Shown: positions 1 through 7,757 of the stretch, one piece after another
How positions within the stretch are numbered: position 1 is the first letter of the stretch
Layout of the letters: each line of letters starts with the position of its first letter
Source of the DNA: an uncultured Lachnospiraceae bacterium
GTDB taxonomy: Bacteria; Bacillota; Clostridia; Lachnospirales; Lachnospiraceae
Assembly (NCBI GenBank): GCA_934293375.1
Contig: CAKQYS010000002.1
Coordinates: 219,598-283,597 of the forward strand
DNA: 64,000 nucleotides
Direction: 5' to 3'
Position numbers and translations under genes: made by a program
The notes under the pieces: model-generated
What the model saw: the letters and a program-made list of their open reading frames with translations, nothing else
Told to the model about the DNA's origin: nothing
The model's database searches: none

Positions 1-1029
1 GCGTTTTCGGTAGAACAGAGAGCGTCAGATGTACATATAGCGGCAGGTATTCCACCGAAGCTTCGTATTCACGGTAAGTTAGTGGATGTAGAGGGACCGA
101 AGCTGACACCTGCAGATGCTGCAGCCTGTATCGGTGCTACAATGAATGACAGGCATAAGGAAGTACTCAGGAATAAGGGTGAAGTCGATTTCTCGTATTC
201 ATCACCGGAGACAGGACGATTCCGTGTGAATGTCTATATGGACAGAGGTAACATGGCGGCGGCTTACAGACGCGTAGAGACAGAAATCCCAAGACCGGAT
301 ATGCTGGGTATTCCGCAGGCAGTTGTAGATATGTATAAGAAGAAGAGAGGTTTGGTTCTTGTAACGGGACCTACCGGTTCCGGTAAGTCTACAACATTGG
401 CATCCATCATCAATAAGGCGAACGAAAATCGTACGGATCACATTATTACAATGGAGGATCCGATCGAGTATGTACATCACCATAAGAAGTCAGTTGTGAA
501 TCAGCGGGAAGTTGGTATGGATACCCTGAGTTATGCAAATGCACTTCGGGCAGCCCTTCGTCAGGATCCGGATATCATCCTGCTGGGTGAGATGAGAGAC
601 TTAGAGACCATTTCCAATGCGATTACAGCGGCTGAGACCGGACACTTGGTATTTTCGACTCTGCACACCATTGGTGCAGCGAGCACGATCGACCGTATCA
701 TCGATGTGTTCCCAACCAGCCAGCAGCAGCAGACCAGAATCCAGCTTGCGATGATTCTGGAATGTGTAGTATCACAGCAGCTGATCCCGACAGTCGATGG
801 CAATGGACGAGTAGCAGCGTTTGAGGTAATGTTAGGAACACCTGCAATCCGAAGCCTGATCCGTGAGGCGAAGGTACATCAGATCCAGTCTACGATCCAG
901 ACCTCTAAGGCTCAGGGCATGATCACAATGGATGATTATTTATATGATCTGTATGCACAAGGTACGATCTCAAGAGATATGGCACTTGCCTATGCACAGG
1001 ATCAGCAGAATCTTCGAAAGAAGCTGTAA
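1..1029 (+). CDS. pilT: Type IV pilus retraction ATPase PilT (5' end cut by window edge)
   Basis: Hexameric inner-membrane-associated ATPase that depolymerises type IV pili, powering retraction and twitching. The reading frame is open from base 1, giving ASDVHIAAGIPPKLRIHGK upstream of the GTG at 82, so that GTG is internal and the true start lies left of the window. Visible motifs in order are Walker A GPTGSGKST (nt 367-393), the Asp box around MEDPIEY, Walker B with GEMRD, and the His box STLHT. The PilT-specific C-terminal signature AIRSLIREAKVHQI separates it from the extension ATPase PilB, which would be longer and carry a Cys4 zinc site. It is followed by pilC 180 bp downstream. Family assignment is very secure. 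Confidence 0.95.
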   Translation, partial: AFSVEQRASDVHIAAGIPPKLRIHGKLVDVEGPKLTPADAAACIGATMNDRHKEVLRNKGEVDFSYSSPETGRFRVNVYMDRGNMAAAYRRVETEIPRPDMLGIPQAVVDMYKKKRGLVLVTGPTGSGKSTTLASIINKANENRTDHIITMEDPIEYVHHHKKSVVNQREVGMDTLSYANALRAALRQDPDIILLGEMRDLETISNAITAAETGHLVFSTLHTIGAASTIDRIIDVFPTSQQQQTRIQLAMILECVVSQQLIPTVDGNGRVAAFEVMLGTPAIRSLIREAKVHQIQSTIQTSKAQGMITMDDYLYDLYAQGTISRDMALAYAQDQQNLRKKL

Positions 1030-1081
1030 GAAATGCGATTTGTGCAATATTAACAAAATGCACAGATTTATATGAAAATAT

Positions 1082-1110
1082 TTGCGTTTTATGTAAAAAT
1101 AGTGTAATAT
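1082..1110 (+). promoter_or_regulatory. Possible sigma-A promoter upstream of pilC
   Basis: TTGCGT (1082-1087) and TAATAT (1105-1110) are separated by 17 bp, in the AT-rich 180-bp gap between pilT and pilC. This would allow pilC and downstream pilus genes to be transcribed apart from pilT. Both boxes deviate from consensus, so this is only a candidate. Confidence 0.3.
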
Positions 1111-1209
1111 CTAAAATAACAAACAAAAATTCATAATTTATTCATACTTTATACATAAGGAATGAGAATGGATTGTGGGATGACTATATTATAAGGTTGG
1201 AGGAGTAAT

Positions 1210-2421
1210 ATGGCTCAGTTTAATTACAAAGTTATTGATAAGGACGGCAAGAATAAGAAGGGCGTCCTGGAAGCTTCCAGCAGGGAAGCAGCAGAGAAGA
1301 AGCTGAAGGCCGAAGGCTTGACCGTTGTCGATTGTAAGGAACAGGGTATCATGGATAAGGATATCCAGATCTTCGAAAAGAAGGTAAAAGCAAGAGATCT
1401 TTCAGTATTCTGTAAGCAGTTTGCCAGCATCCTGAATGCTGGTGTTACGATCATTTCGGCACTGGGTATGATCGCAGAGTCGTCTGAGAACCCGACATTG
1501 CAGAAGGCATTGAAGGAAGCACAGGCTTATGTTGAGAAGGGTGGTACGCTGGCGGATGCGTTCAGACTGAATCCGAAGGTGTTCCCGAATGTATTGATCA
1601 ACATGGTAGCTGCCGGTGAGGTTTCCGGTAACATGGAGATCGCATTTGAACGATTGGCAACACACTTTGAGAAGGAGAATGCTCTGACCGGTAAGATCAA
1701 GGGTGCGATGACATACCCGATCGTGGTTATGGTCGTTATCATTATCGTTGTGATCGTGATGTTGGTTACAGTTATCCCGACATTTGCTGATATGTTCAAG
1801 GACATGGGTACCGATCTTCCGTTAGCGACGCGTATCATGGTGGCAGCAAGTAATTTTGTAAAGGATAAGTGGTATGTGCTGGTGATCGTAGTAGCTGCCA
1901 TCGTAGTCGGCTTCAAGACATTCGGCAAGACAGAGACAGGTAAGCAGGTGTTCGGACAGATTGCGATCCATGCTCCTGTATTCGGTAATCTGACAATCAA
2001 GCAGGCGTGTGCAAGATTTGCACGTAACCTGAGTACATTGATGGCATCCGGTATTACATTGGTGGACGCATTAGAGCAGGTTGCAAAGATGATGGACAAT
2101 AAGATCTATCGGGATGCACTGATGGATGCCAAGATTCAGATCTCCAAAGGTATTCCGCTTTCGAAGCCTTTGAAGGATGTTGAGATCTTCCCTACGATGT
2201 TGGTACAGATGGTGAAGATCGGTGAGGAGACCGGTAACATTGAGGACATGATGTCCAAGGTTGCAGACTTCTATGATCAGGAAGTAGATCAGGCGGTATC
2301 GAACCTGACTGCAGCGATGGAGCCTATCATTATGGCTGTCATGGCGCTGATCGTTGGTATGATCGTAGCAGCATGTTATGGTCCGATCATTTCTATGTAC
2401 GGTAACATGGATAACTTATAG
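1210..2421 (+). CDS. pilC: Type IV pilus inner-membrane platform protein PilC (GspF family)
   Basis: Polytopic platform protein that couples the PilB/PilT motors to pilin addition and removal. The 403-residue length is typical. An N-terminal cytoplasmic region is followed by two GspF domains (about residues 65-190 and 265-392), each starting with a similar helix pair (FCKQFASILNAGVTI and FARNLSTLMASGITL). Hydrophobic segments lie near residues 166-190, 215-235 and 372-395. The ATG at 1210 is preceded by GGAGGAGT with good spacing. It lies between pilT and the major pilin gene, the usual order. Confidence 0.95.
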   Translation: MAQFNYKVIDKDGKNKKGVLEASSREAAEKKLKAEGLTVVDCKEQGIMDKDIQIFEKKVKARDLSVFCKQFASILNAGVTIISALGMIAESSENPTLQKALKEAQAYVEKGGTLADAFRLNPKVFPNVLINMVAAGEVSGNMEIAFERLATHFEKENALTGKIKGAMTYPIVVMVVIIIVVIVMLVTVIPTFADMFKDMGTDLPLATRIMVAASNFVKDKWYVLVIVVAAIVVGFKTFGKTETGKQVFGQIAIHAPVFGNLTIKQACARFARNLSTLMASGITLVDALEQVAKMMDNKIYRDALMDAKIQISKGIPLSKPLKDVEIFPTMLVQMVKIGEETGNIEDMMSKVADFYDQEVDQAVSNLTAAMEPIIMAVMALIVGMIVAACYGPIISMYGNMDNL

Positions 2422-2443
2422 AATCCATCGTACACAAAGCTGG

Positions 2444-2482
2444 TTAATCTTCGCCGGTCATGAAACCATCGGCGGATGTTAA
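2444..2482 (+). promoter_or_regulatory. Hairpin between pilC and the major pilin gene
   Basis: A stem of about 14 pairs (2444-2458 with 2468-2482, core CGCCG/CGGCG, one internal mismatch and some G-T pairs) closes a short loop. No T-run follows, so it does not look like an ordinary intrinsic terminator. It lies about 20 bp before the pilin ribosome site. It could be an mRNA processing or stabilising structure that raises pilin mRNA above that of pilC. The function is inferred; only the fold is visible. Confidence 0.4.
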
Positions 2483-2515
2483 TAAATAATATTTAATAAA
2501 AAGGAGAGAATTATT

Positions 2516-2962
2516 ATGAAGAAAATGAATAATAAGGGTTTTTCAATGGTTGAGTTGATCATCGTTATCGCTATCATGGCTATTTTAGCTGGTGCGTTAG
2601 CTCCAACATTGATCAAGTATGTTAACAAGTCAAGAAAGTCTTCTGATGTGTCTAATGCACAGCAGGTAGCTTCTGCATTCCAGACAGCTTATTCTGATCC
2701 AAGCTCAAACGGTTCATTATCATCTCTTTCATCAGGTACTTATTCTGTTAATACTTTAAAGAGTGTTGCAAATGGATTTGGTTCTAACTTCGCTGAGGTT
2801 ATCGGATCATTTGACGGATCTGTTAAGTACACAAAGGATGGCGCTTCATGTATCTTAGTTGACTACAATCCAACAACAAACAAGATTATTGTTAAGACTG
2901 GTGGTCAAGGTAATGGTGCTGGTAAGGAATTATACCCAAATGTAGATGCTGACTACGAGTAG
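2516..2962 (+). CDS. pilA: Major type IV pilin (prepilin), PilA type
   Basis: Structural subunit of the pilus fibre. The short leader MKKMNNKG is followed by the class III prepilin cleavage site G^FSMVE with Glu5. Next is the conserved hydrophobic helix (residues 9-32) and a Ser/Asn/Gly-rich globular head with no disulfide pair (one Cys only). The 148-residue length fits a type IVa major pilin. An AAAAAGGAGAG ribosome site precedes ATG 2516. Codon use leans strongly to GCT, GTT, TCT and GGT, unlike its pilus neighbours, which suggests very high expression and fits a major subunit. It is bracketed by stem-loops on both sides. A paralogue with a nearly identical N-terminus is encoded at 19733-20221. 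Confidence 0.95.
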   Translation: MKKMNNKGFSMVELIIVIAIMAILAGALAPTLIKYVNKSRKSSDVSNAQQVASAFQTAYSDPSSNGSLSSLSSGTYSVNTLKSVANGFGSNFAEVIGSFDGSVKYTKDGASCILVDYNPTTNKIIVKTGGQGNGAGKELYPNVDADYE

Positions 2963-3473
2963 AATTTAATATGTATTTTGCTTAGGATGCCCGATGGGCA
3001 TCCTAGGACTACATATAGAATGTATGCAGAGACTGATGGGACTCTGTGGGTTTCAATATATTCTATATAATGATTGGTAGGGGATGCAGGTGATGGACAT
3101 CACCTGCGATTACCTGCCACCGTTACATATATGTATGACTGATTGAAATGTTAGATCAGATTTGGAGCTGATTTGAGAAGACTTCAGGTGTTTTACGGCC
3201 ATTGACCTGAATGCCGGATTGGCTCTTGCGGTCAGCGGTTTTTTTCTCGATGGAGAGATGGGAGTCGCGACGTGATTTAATGGCAGCGGCTAGCTTATCG
3301 AAGCTGGCATTTAGTCCATATCGACTATGGGCAAGAATAGCAATGATATGGGGTGAACAGCTATAAGTAAGCTGGTACCTGGGCATGTAGACCATACCAT
3401 TGTATTTATCTGAATATTTATAGTATGAGTTACATGCTTTATTAAACTACTGATTAGCGAGGGAGGCTATAAA
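2963..3473 (+). other. 511-bp intergenic region between pilin and pilM-N genes
   Basis: The first 150 bp hold three consecutive stem-loops, listed separately. The rest has no convincing plus-strand gene. A minus-strand open frame of 79 codons (3156-3395) has no ribosome site and no recognised family; it may be a decayed remnant. A weak promoter-like pair TTGTAT (3400-3405) and TATGAG (3424-3429) lies upstream of the GGGAGG ribosome site of the next gene. I looked for a GEMM-I c-di-GMP riboswitch core, because such switches often control pilus genes, and did not see one. Confidence 0.6.
2983..3107 (+). repeat. Array of three stem-loops sharing a GATGG core
   Basis: Hairpin 1 (2983-3005) is a perfect 10-bp stem TAGGATGCCC/GGGCATCCTA with loop GAT. 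Hairpin 2 (3027-3046) has stem CAGAG/CTCTG plus an inner C-G pair around TGATGG. Hairpin 3 (3086-3107) is a perfect 10-bp inverted repeat GCAGGTGATG/CATCACCTGC. All carry the GATGG string at or near the apex although their stems differ. None is followed by a T-run. They may act as 3' stabilisers or partial terminators of pilin mRNA, or bind a regulatory protein. Confidence 0.5.
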
Positions 3474-5117
3474 ATGGCAAAAAGTAATAAGGTTTTGACA
3501 ATTGATATTACCAATGAGAGTATTACTGTCATTGAGATTACCGCATCCGAAAAGAAGCAGACACAGATCCATAATGCGATCGTGTTTGAAACACCGGAGG
3601 ATGCTTACGAGGATGGCAACATCAAGGATAAGGAAAAGATCGCATCAGCGATCCGCAGCCATCTGAATGAGAATGGCATTACAAATAAGAACACGATCTT
3701 TGTATTGTCATCTACAAAGGTAGTAAACCGTGAGGTTATGATTCCGGCAGTGAAGGAATCTAAAGTAAAGAGTGTTATAAGTGCGAATGCAGCAGAGTAT
3801 TTCCCTGTTAATATAGATGACTATATTATTTCTCACTCTATCTTAGAGACAGTTGTGAAGGAAGATAAGTCTAAGGAACTTCGAGTATTGGCAGTGGCTG
3901 CTCCTATTTATATGGTAAAGGGCTATTATGATGTAGCAAGTCTGGCCGGTCTGACTGTAGAATCTATCGATTATATCGGTAATTCCATGTTACAGCTGAT
4001 CAAGACACAGACAAGTGCGAATGCTACCACAATGGTCATTCAGTTAGGAAGTGAGTCAACTGTATTAAATATTGTAAAAGGTGATACCTTACTGTTACAG
4101 CGTACAGTTCCATATGGTACGAATACTGCAGTGCAGGAGGTTATGGATGAGAAGGGCGTAGATGCAGCTACCGCTATGACGATGCTGCAGAATGACCGTC
4201 TGATCACAGTTGATTTTGACGATAATGCAGTTACAGGTGCATTCCGTTATATGATCAACAACATCGGCCGGGTAATGGATTATTATTCATCTAAGAATCC
4301 GGATAAGCCGATTGATGAAGTATATCTGACAGGCGATGGTGCCCTGATCAGAGGTTTGGATGGATTGTTCAAGGTACAGTTAAATGTAACAACCCGTATT
4401 ATGGATAGTCTGTATAATGTGAAGTTTGATCCAAAGATTGACCAGAAGCAGTACAATCCGGTATTTTTGATTGCACCGATTGGTGCTGCCTTTGCACCGA
4501 TGGGATTCCCACTTTCGGATGCGGCTGGCAAGAAGGGAGCAGGATCTGCTTCTACAAAGTCCGGAGCAGCGGTACTGGCAGTATGCGTGATCGCGGCAGT
4601 CGGAGCATTGGGTGCTACTTATGTGATGAAGGACAATGCACAGAAGGAGAAGGATAAGCTGAATCAGCAGATTGCAGCCATTCAGGATATTGATAATGTT
4701 GTGGCAGAGTATGATGCGGCAAAGGCAAAATACGAAGATATGTACACCATGTACAGAATGACAGAGAACCTGAATGAAAATGCATTGACATTCATTAACA
4801 GCTTAGAGGAGAGCATTCCAAAGGGAATTGAAGTTGCCAATTTTGCTTCCACAGCAGAAGTGGTGAATATCTCAGCCGTTGCTACAGATTATGACAATAT
4901 CGCAGCATTTGTTGTGAATCTGAAGAAGATTGAGTGTATTGAGGATGCGTTTGTGACTTCAATCACACAGGAAGTGGATAAGGAAACAGGCGATGTGAAG
5001 TATATTGTTGCATTAACATGCCAGTATGTGTCCATGGTGACACCGGAGGATACAGATATTGCCGGTGATGGTTCAGATAGTGCAGATACAACAGAAGCTG
5101 CAACAACAGCACAGTAG
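3474..5117 (+). CDS. pilM: Type IV pilus assembly protein, PilM-PilN fusion
   Basis: Inner-membrane alignment component of the pilus machine. Residues 1-345 form an actin-like PilM domain (start KVLTIDITNESITVIEI, later a nucleotide-site-like TGDGALIRGLDG). A single membrane segment follows at about 364-385 (VLAVCVIAAVGALGATYVM), then a coiled-coil stretch and a PilN-like domain (about 430-525). In most species PilM is a separate cytoplasmic protein that binds the PilN N-terminal tail, so here the pair is covalently joined. The C-terminus ends in an acidic, Thr-rich tail. ATG 3474 follows GGGAGG. The next gene is the PilO partner. The fusion reading rests on length and topology; the PilN part is divergent. 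Confidence 0.85.
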   Translation: MAKSNKVLTIDITNESITVIEITASEKKQTQIHNAIVFETPEDAYEDGNIKDKEKIASAIRSHLNENGITNKNTIFVLSSTKVVNREVMIPAVKESKVKSVISANAAEYFPVNIDDYIISHSILETVVKEDKSKELRVLAVAAPIYMVKGYYDVASLAGLTVESIDYIGNSMLQLIKTQTSANATTMVIQLGSESTVLNIVKGDTLLLQRTVPYGTNTAVQEVMDEKGVDAATAMTMLQNDRLITVDFDDNAVTGAFRYMINNIGRVMDYYSSKNPDKPIDEVYLTGDGALIRGLDGLFKVQLNVTTRIMDSLYNVKFDPKIDQKQYNPVFLIAPIGAAFAPMGFPLSDAAGKKGAGSASTKSGAAVLAVCVIAAVGALGATYVMKDNAQKEKDKLNQQIAAIQDIDNVVAEYDAAKAKYEDMYTMYRMTENLNENALTFINSLEESIPKGIEVANFASTAEVVNISAVATDYDNIAAFVVNLKKIECIEDAFVTSITQEVDKETGDVKYIVALTCQYVSMVTPEDTDIAGDGSDSADTTEAATTAQ

Positions 5118-5130
5118 GGAGGTACGCGAT

Positions 5131-6339
5131 ATGAATATGTCAGCATCAAATAAAAACATGATCATGGTGATTATCGGAATCATCATTCTGGTAGCAACAT
5201 ATTTTCTGGGCGTCAGCAAGATGCTTGAACAGAAGAAGACGATTGACAATGAAGTAACACAGCTTCAGACACATTATAATGAACTCTTACAGAAGAGTCA
5301 GAACAAGGAAATCTATGAACAGGGTATTGTGGAGTACGGTCAGAGATTTGATGAGAAGATGAATGAGTTCCCTGCTTCCTTAGATCAGGAATACACGATC
5401 GAGTTCATCGAGGGTATTCGTCAGGCATATGATTTCAATACCAAGACATTATCTATGGGTGAGCCGGAACAGTTTTATATCTTAGGAGCATCTGCAAATG
5501 CATCTGCAAATCTGGATGCAACTGCAACTTCTGCTGCTGAGACAACGGAGGCACCTGCAACTGAGGCAGCTGCGGACGGCGCTGTAGGGACACCGGCTGC
5601 TGTTGAGCCGTCACCTGAGACAGATAATATCTGCTACAAGGCTGAGTTCCCGATTACATATGAAGGTTCGTATGATGGCATCAAGGAGATGCTTGATTAT
5701 GTAGCGAATTACAGATATCGTATGACAGTAGATACAACGAATATTACATACGATGAAGAGAATGATTTATATACCGGAGATATCGTACTTTCTTGCTATG
5801 CAATTGCAGGTCCGGATCGTAGCGATGATCCATTGAATCTTGATATTGAGTCAGGAAAGTCTAATATCTTTACCAATGGTGGAGCTTCTACTTCTGCTAC
5901 AAAGGGCATGACAAAGTATGATGATAATGATGGAGCAGCTATTTCATCTTCATATGATGTATATGTGATGTTGAATCCGGCAGACAGTGATGTATCAGCA
6001 AAGGCGATCGGTCAGAAGGGTAAGACTGCATCAGAAGTAAAGAGCTCAGAGAATACAGAAGAAGATCTGAAGCTTGACTTCTATGCAAAGGATGGAAAGA
6101 ACTATGTTACTTATACATTAGGCACGAAGTCTTACGAAGCAGAGATTACATCAGCTGATGATGCTACGGTTTATGTTACATCAGCAGCTCGTAAGGATGC
6201 AGAGGATAAGAGTTCTGTAAAGGTAACAATTTCTAATACAATGTCCATTCCGGTCTATGTAAAGGTTAGCGGAGATGATGCTACTTCTCCAAGATTTAAT
6301 GTAACAAGCAAGTCAGGTCAGGTTAAGATCTATAAGTAG
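5131..6339 (+). CDS. pilO: PilO-like type IV pilus assembly protein with extra C-terminal region
   Basis: Bitopic membrane protein expected to pair with the PilN half of the preceding protein. ATG 5131 is chosen because GGGAGGT lies just upstream; an open frame from 5059 overlaps the previous gene. Residues 9-29 are a membrane helix, followed by a coiled coil (about 30-75) and a PilO-like alpha/beta segment. An Ala/Thr/Glu-rich linker (about 120-166) interrupts it before the second PilO half. Residues from about 244 to 402 form an additional, apparently beta-rich region not present in ordinary PilO of about 200 residues. That extension is unassigned. The call depends on position, topology and length pattern more than on strong motifs. 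Confidence 0.75.
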   Translation: MNMSASNKNMIMVIIGIIILVATYFLGVSKMLEQKKTIDNEVTQLQTHYNELLQKSQNKEIYEQGIVEYGQRFDEKMNEFPASLDQEYTIEFIEGIRQAYDFNTKTLSMGEPEQFYILGASANASANLDATATSAAETTEAPATEAAADGAVGTPAAVEPSPETDNICYKAEFPITYEGSYDGIKEMLDYVANYRYRMTVDTTNITYDEENDLYTGDIVLSCYAIAGPDRSDDPLNLDIESGKSNIFTNGGASTSATKGMTKYDDNDGAAISSSYDVYVMLNPADSDVSAKAIGQKGKTASEVKSSENTEEDLKLDFYAKDGKNYVTYTLGTKSYEAEITSADDATVYVTSAARKDAEDKSSVKVTISNTMSIPVYVKVSGDDATSPRFNVTSKSGQVKIYK

Positions 6340-6356
6340 AATGGAGTGATTGAAAC

Positions 6357-7757
6357 ATGGCAAAATCAAATAATAGAGGATTTAGTTTAACTGAACTCAT
6401 AATTGCCATTGCTGTTTTCACGATTCTTCTTGTTCCGATCATCCGGCAGCTGTCAGTCAGCATGAATATCAGTAACAAATCCCGTGCAACACAGGAGTCC
6501 GCTGAGTATGCTGAATATTTAGTGGAGTACTTTAAGAGTACTCCACTTGCGGATATCGGCAAAGATAATCTATTTGATGGTTCGAATGCACTTCAGCTTA
6601 AGAATGCAGAGACAGATAAGACGATATCAATCAATGGTACGAATGTTACATATAAGGAGATGTCGTATGAAATTCCTGAGGCAAATGCCGTAACGATTGG
6701 TCGTAAGAAGTATTACAGTGAAATCGTTTTAGATACGAAGGAATATGCAGCGTCTCAGGCAGGATATCGTTCCGCAACATCATCAGACAGTTCAACAGTG
6801 TCTGGATCAGATGGCAAAGAATATGTAGCGATTACAGCGAAGACGGATCCGAACCAGGTGAATGTAGGTCATCTTACGAATCTTGACGAAAATAAGGTAG
6901 CAATTATAGCAGGTAGTACATCGAATTTTGATAAGACTGCATCAGATAACATATTTGCATTGAAATCAGAACTGCTGAAGAACAGCGGTGAGCAGGGAAG
7001 AAAACAATGGGAACAGTTGATGTATGGTGGTTTTAATGGATTCGATAATGATAAAGTGAAGAAGGTAACCCGTATATCAGTTGTACAGAGTGGTTCGGGT
7101 GCGAACCTGAAGTACACGGTCAAGTGTGAGTTGGATTACAAAGATGATAATGTAACATCAAGCGGAAAGTATGCAACAGCATTACCTACCACAAATGCAT
7201 ATCAGCATACATTTGTACAGTCAGAGCCACCGGTTATTTACTTCATGTATAACCCGTGTGTGTACAATGCAGAGTATATGTGGGATGATTATATTACATT
7301 AGATACAACAGGCGTACCGAATGGAAAAAAGGTAAAACTGTATCTGATTGAAACTGCAGATAAGATCTCTCAGAATATTAAGGATGTTATGACAGCCAAT
7401 AGTATCGATTTTAAGAGCGAAAATCTGATCGAGAATGTAAATACGGCAGGATCAGGACGTGCAGACAGAGATCAGATCACAACACATTTTAATGTGAAGA
7501 CGAGTAGCCTTGCTGACATCTCTGTATACACCAACAAGGATCTGAATCGTGTGAATGATACGGATTCATTCAGTTGTGTAACTCCTACAGAGACATTGAA
7601 TTATTCGGCTCCGGCTGTGTCAGGTACACATTTTGTAAAGACTTTGGCAGATGATTCAGAATATGAAGGCCGCTTGTATACTTTGACAGTGAAGTTGATT
7701 GATGCATCAGATGATTCTGTTGTAGCTACTTATACAGGAACTAGGGGGATGGATTAA
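6357..7757 (+). CDS. Prepilin-like minor pilin with large C-terminal domain
   Basis: A 466-residue protein with leader MAKSNNRG, cleavage site G^FSLTE with Glu5, and a hydrophobic helix, so it should be cut by the prepilin peptidase and enter the pilus. The long soluble region is rich in Ser, Thr, Asp and Asn and matches no domain I can name; near residue 300 it has the string PPVIYFMYNPCVY. It is far larger than the usual 130-200 residue minor pilins. The stop codon overlaps the next start (TAATG), implying translational coupling to the PilX-like gene. It is likely part of a tip or initiation complex, possibly the GspI/PilV position. The family is certain at the N-terminus only. Confidence 0.8.
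   Translation: MAKSNNRGFSLTELIIAIAVFTILLVPIIRQLSVSMNISNKSRATQESAEYAEYLVEYFKSTPLADIGKDNLFDGSNALQLKNAETDKTISINGTNVTYKEMSYEIPEANAVTIGRKKYYSEIVLDTKEYAASQAGYRSATSSDSSTVSGSDGKEYVAITAKTDPNQVNVGHLTNLDENKVAIIAGSTSNFDKTASDNIFALKSELLKNSGEQGRKQWEQLMYGGFNGFDNDKVKKVTRISVVQSGSGANLKYTVKCELDYKDDNVTSSGKYATALPTTNAYQHTFVQSEPPVIYFMYNPCVYNAEYMWDDYITLDTTGVPNGKKVKLYLIETADKISQNIKDVMTANSIDFKSENLIENVNTAGSGRADRDQITTHFNVKTSSLADISVYTNKDLNRVNDTDSFSCVTPTETLNYSAPAVSGTHFVKTLADDSEYEGRLYTLTVKLIDASDDSVVATYTGTRGMD

Noticed and set aside
1527..2099. 190-codon minus-strand open frame opposite pilC
   Set aside because: Lies entirely inside pilC, has no ribosome site or family motifs, and is a typical codon-bias shadow.
2963..3473. 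Possible c-di-GMP riboswitch upstream of the pilM-N gene
   Set aside because: The GEMM-I conserved core was not found on the plus strand; only unrelated hairpins are visible.
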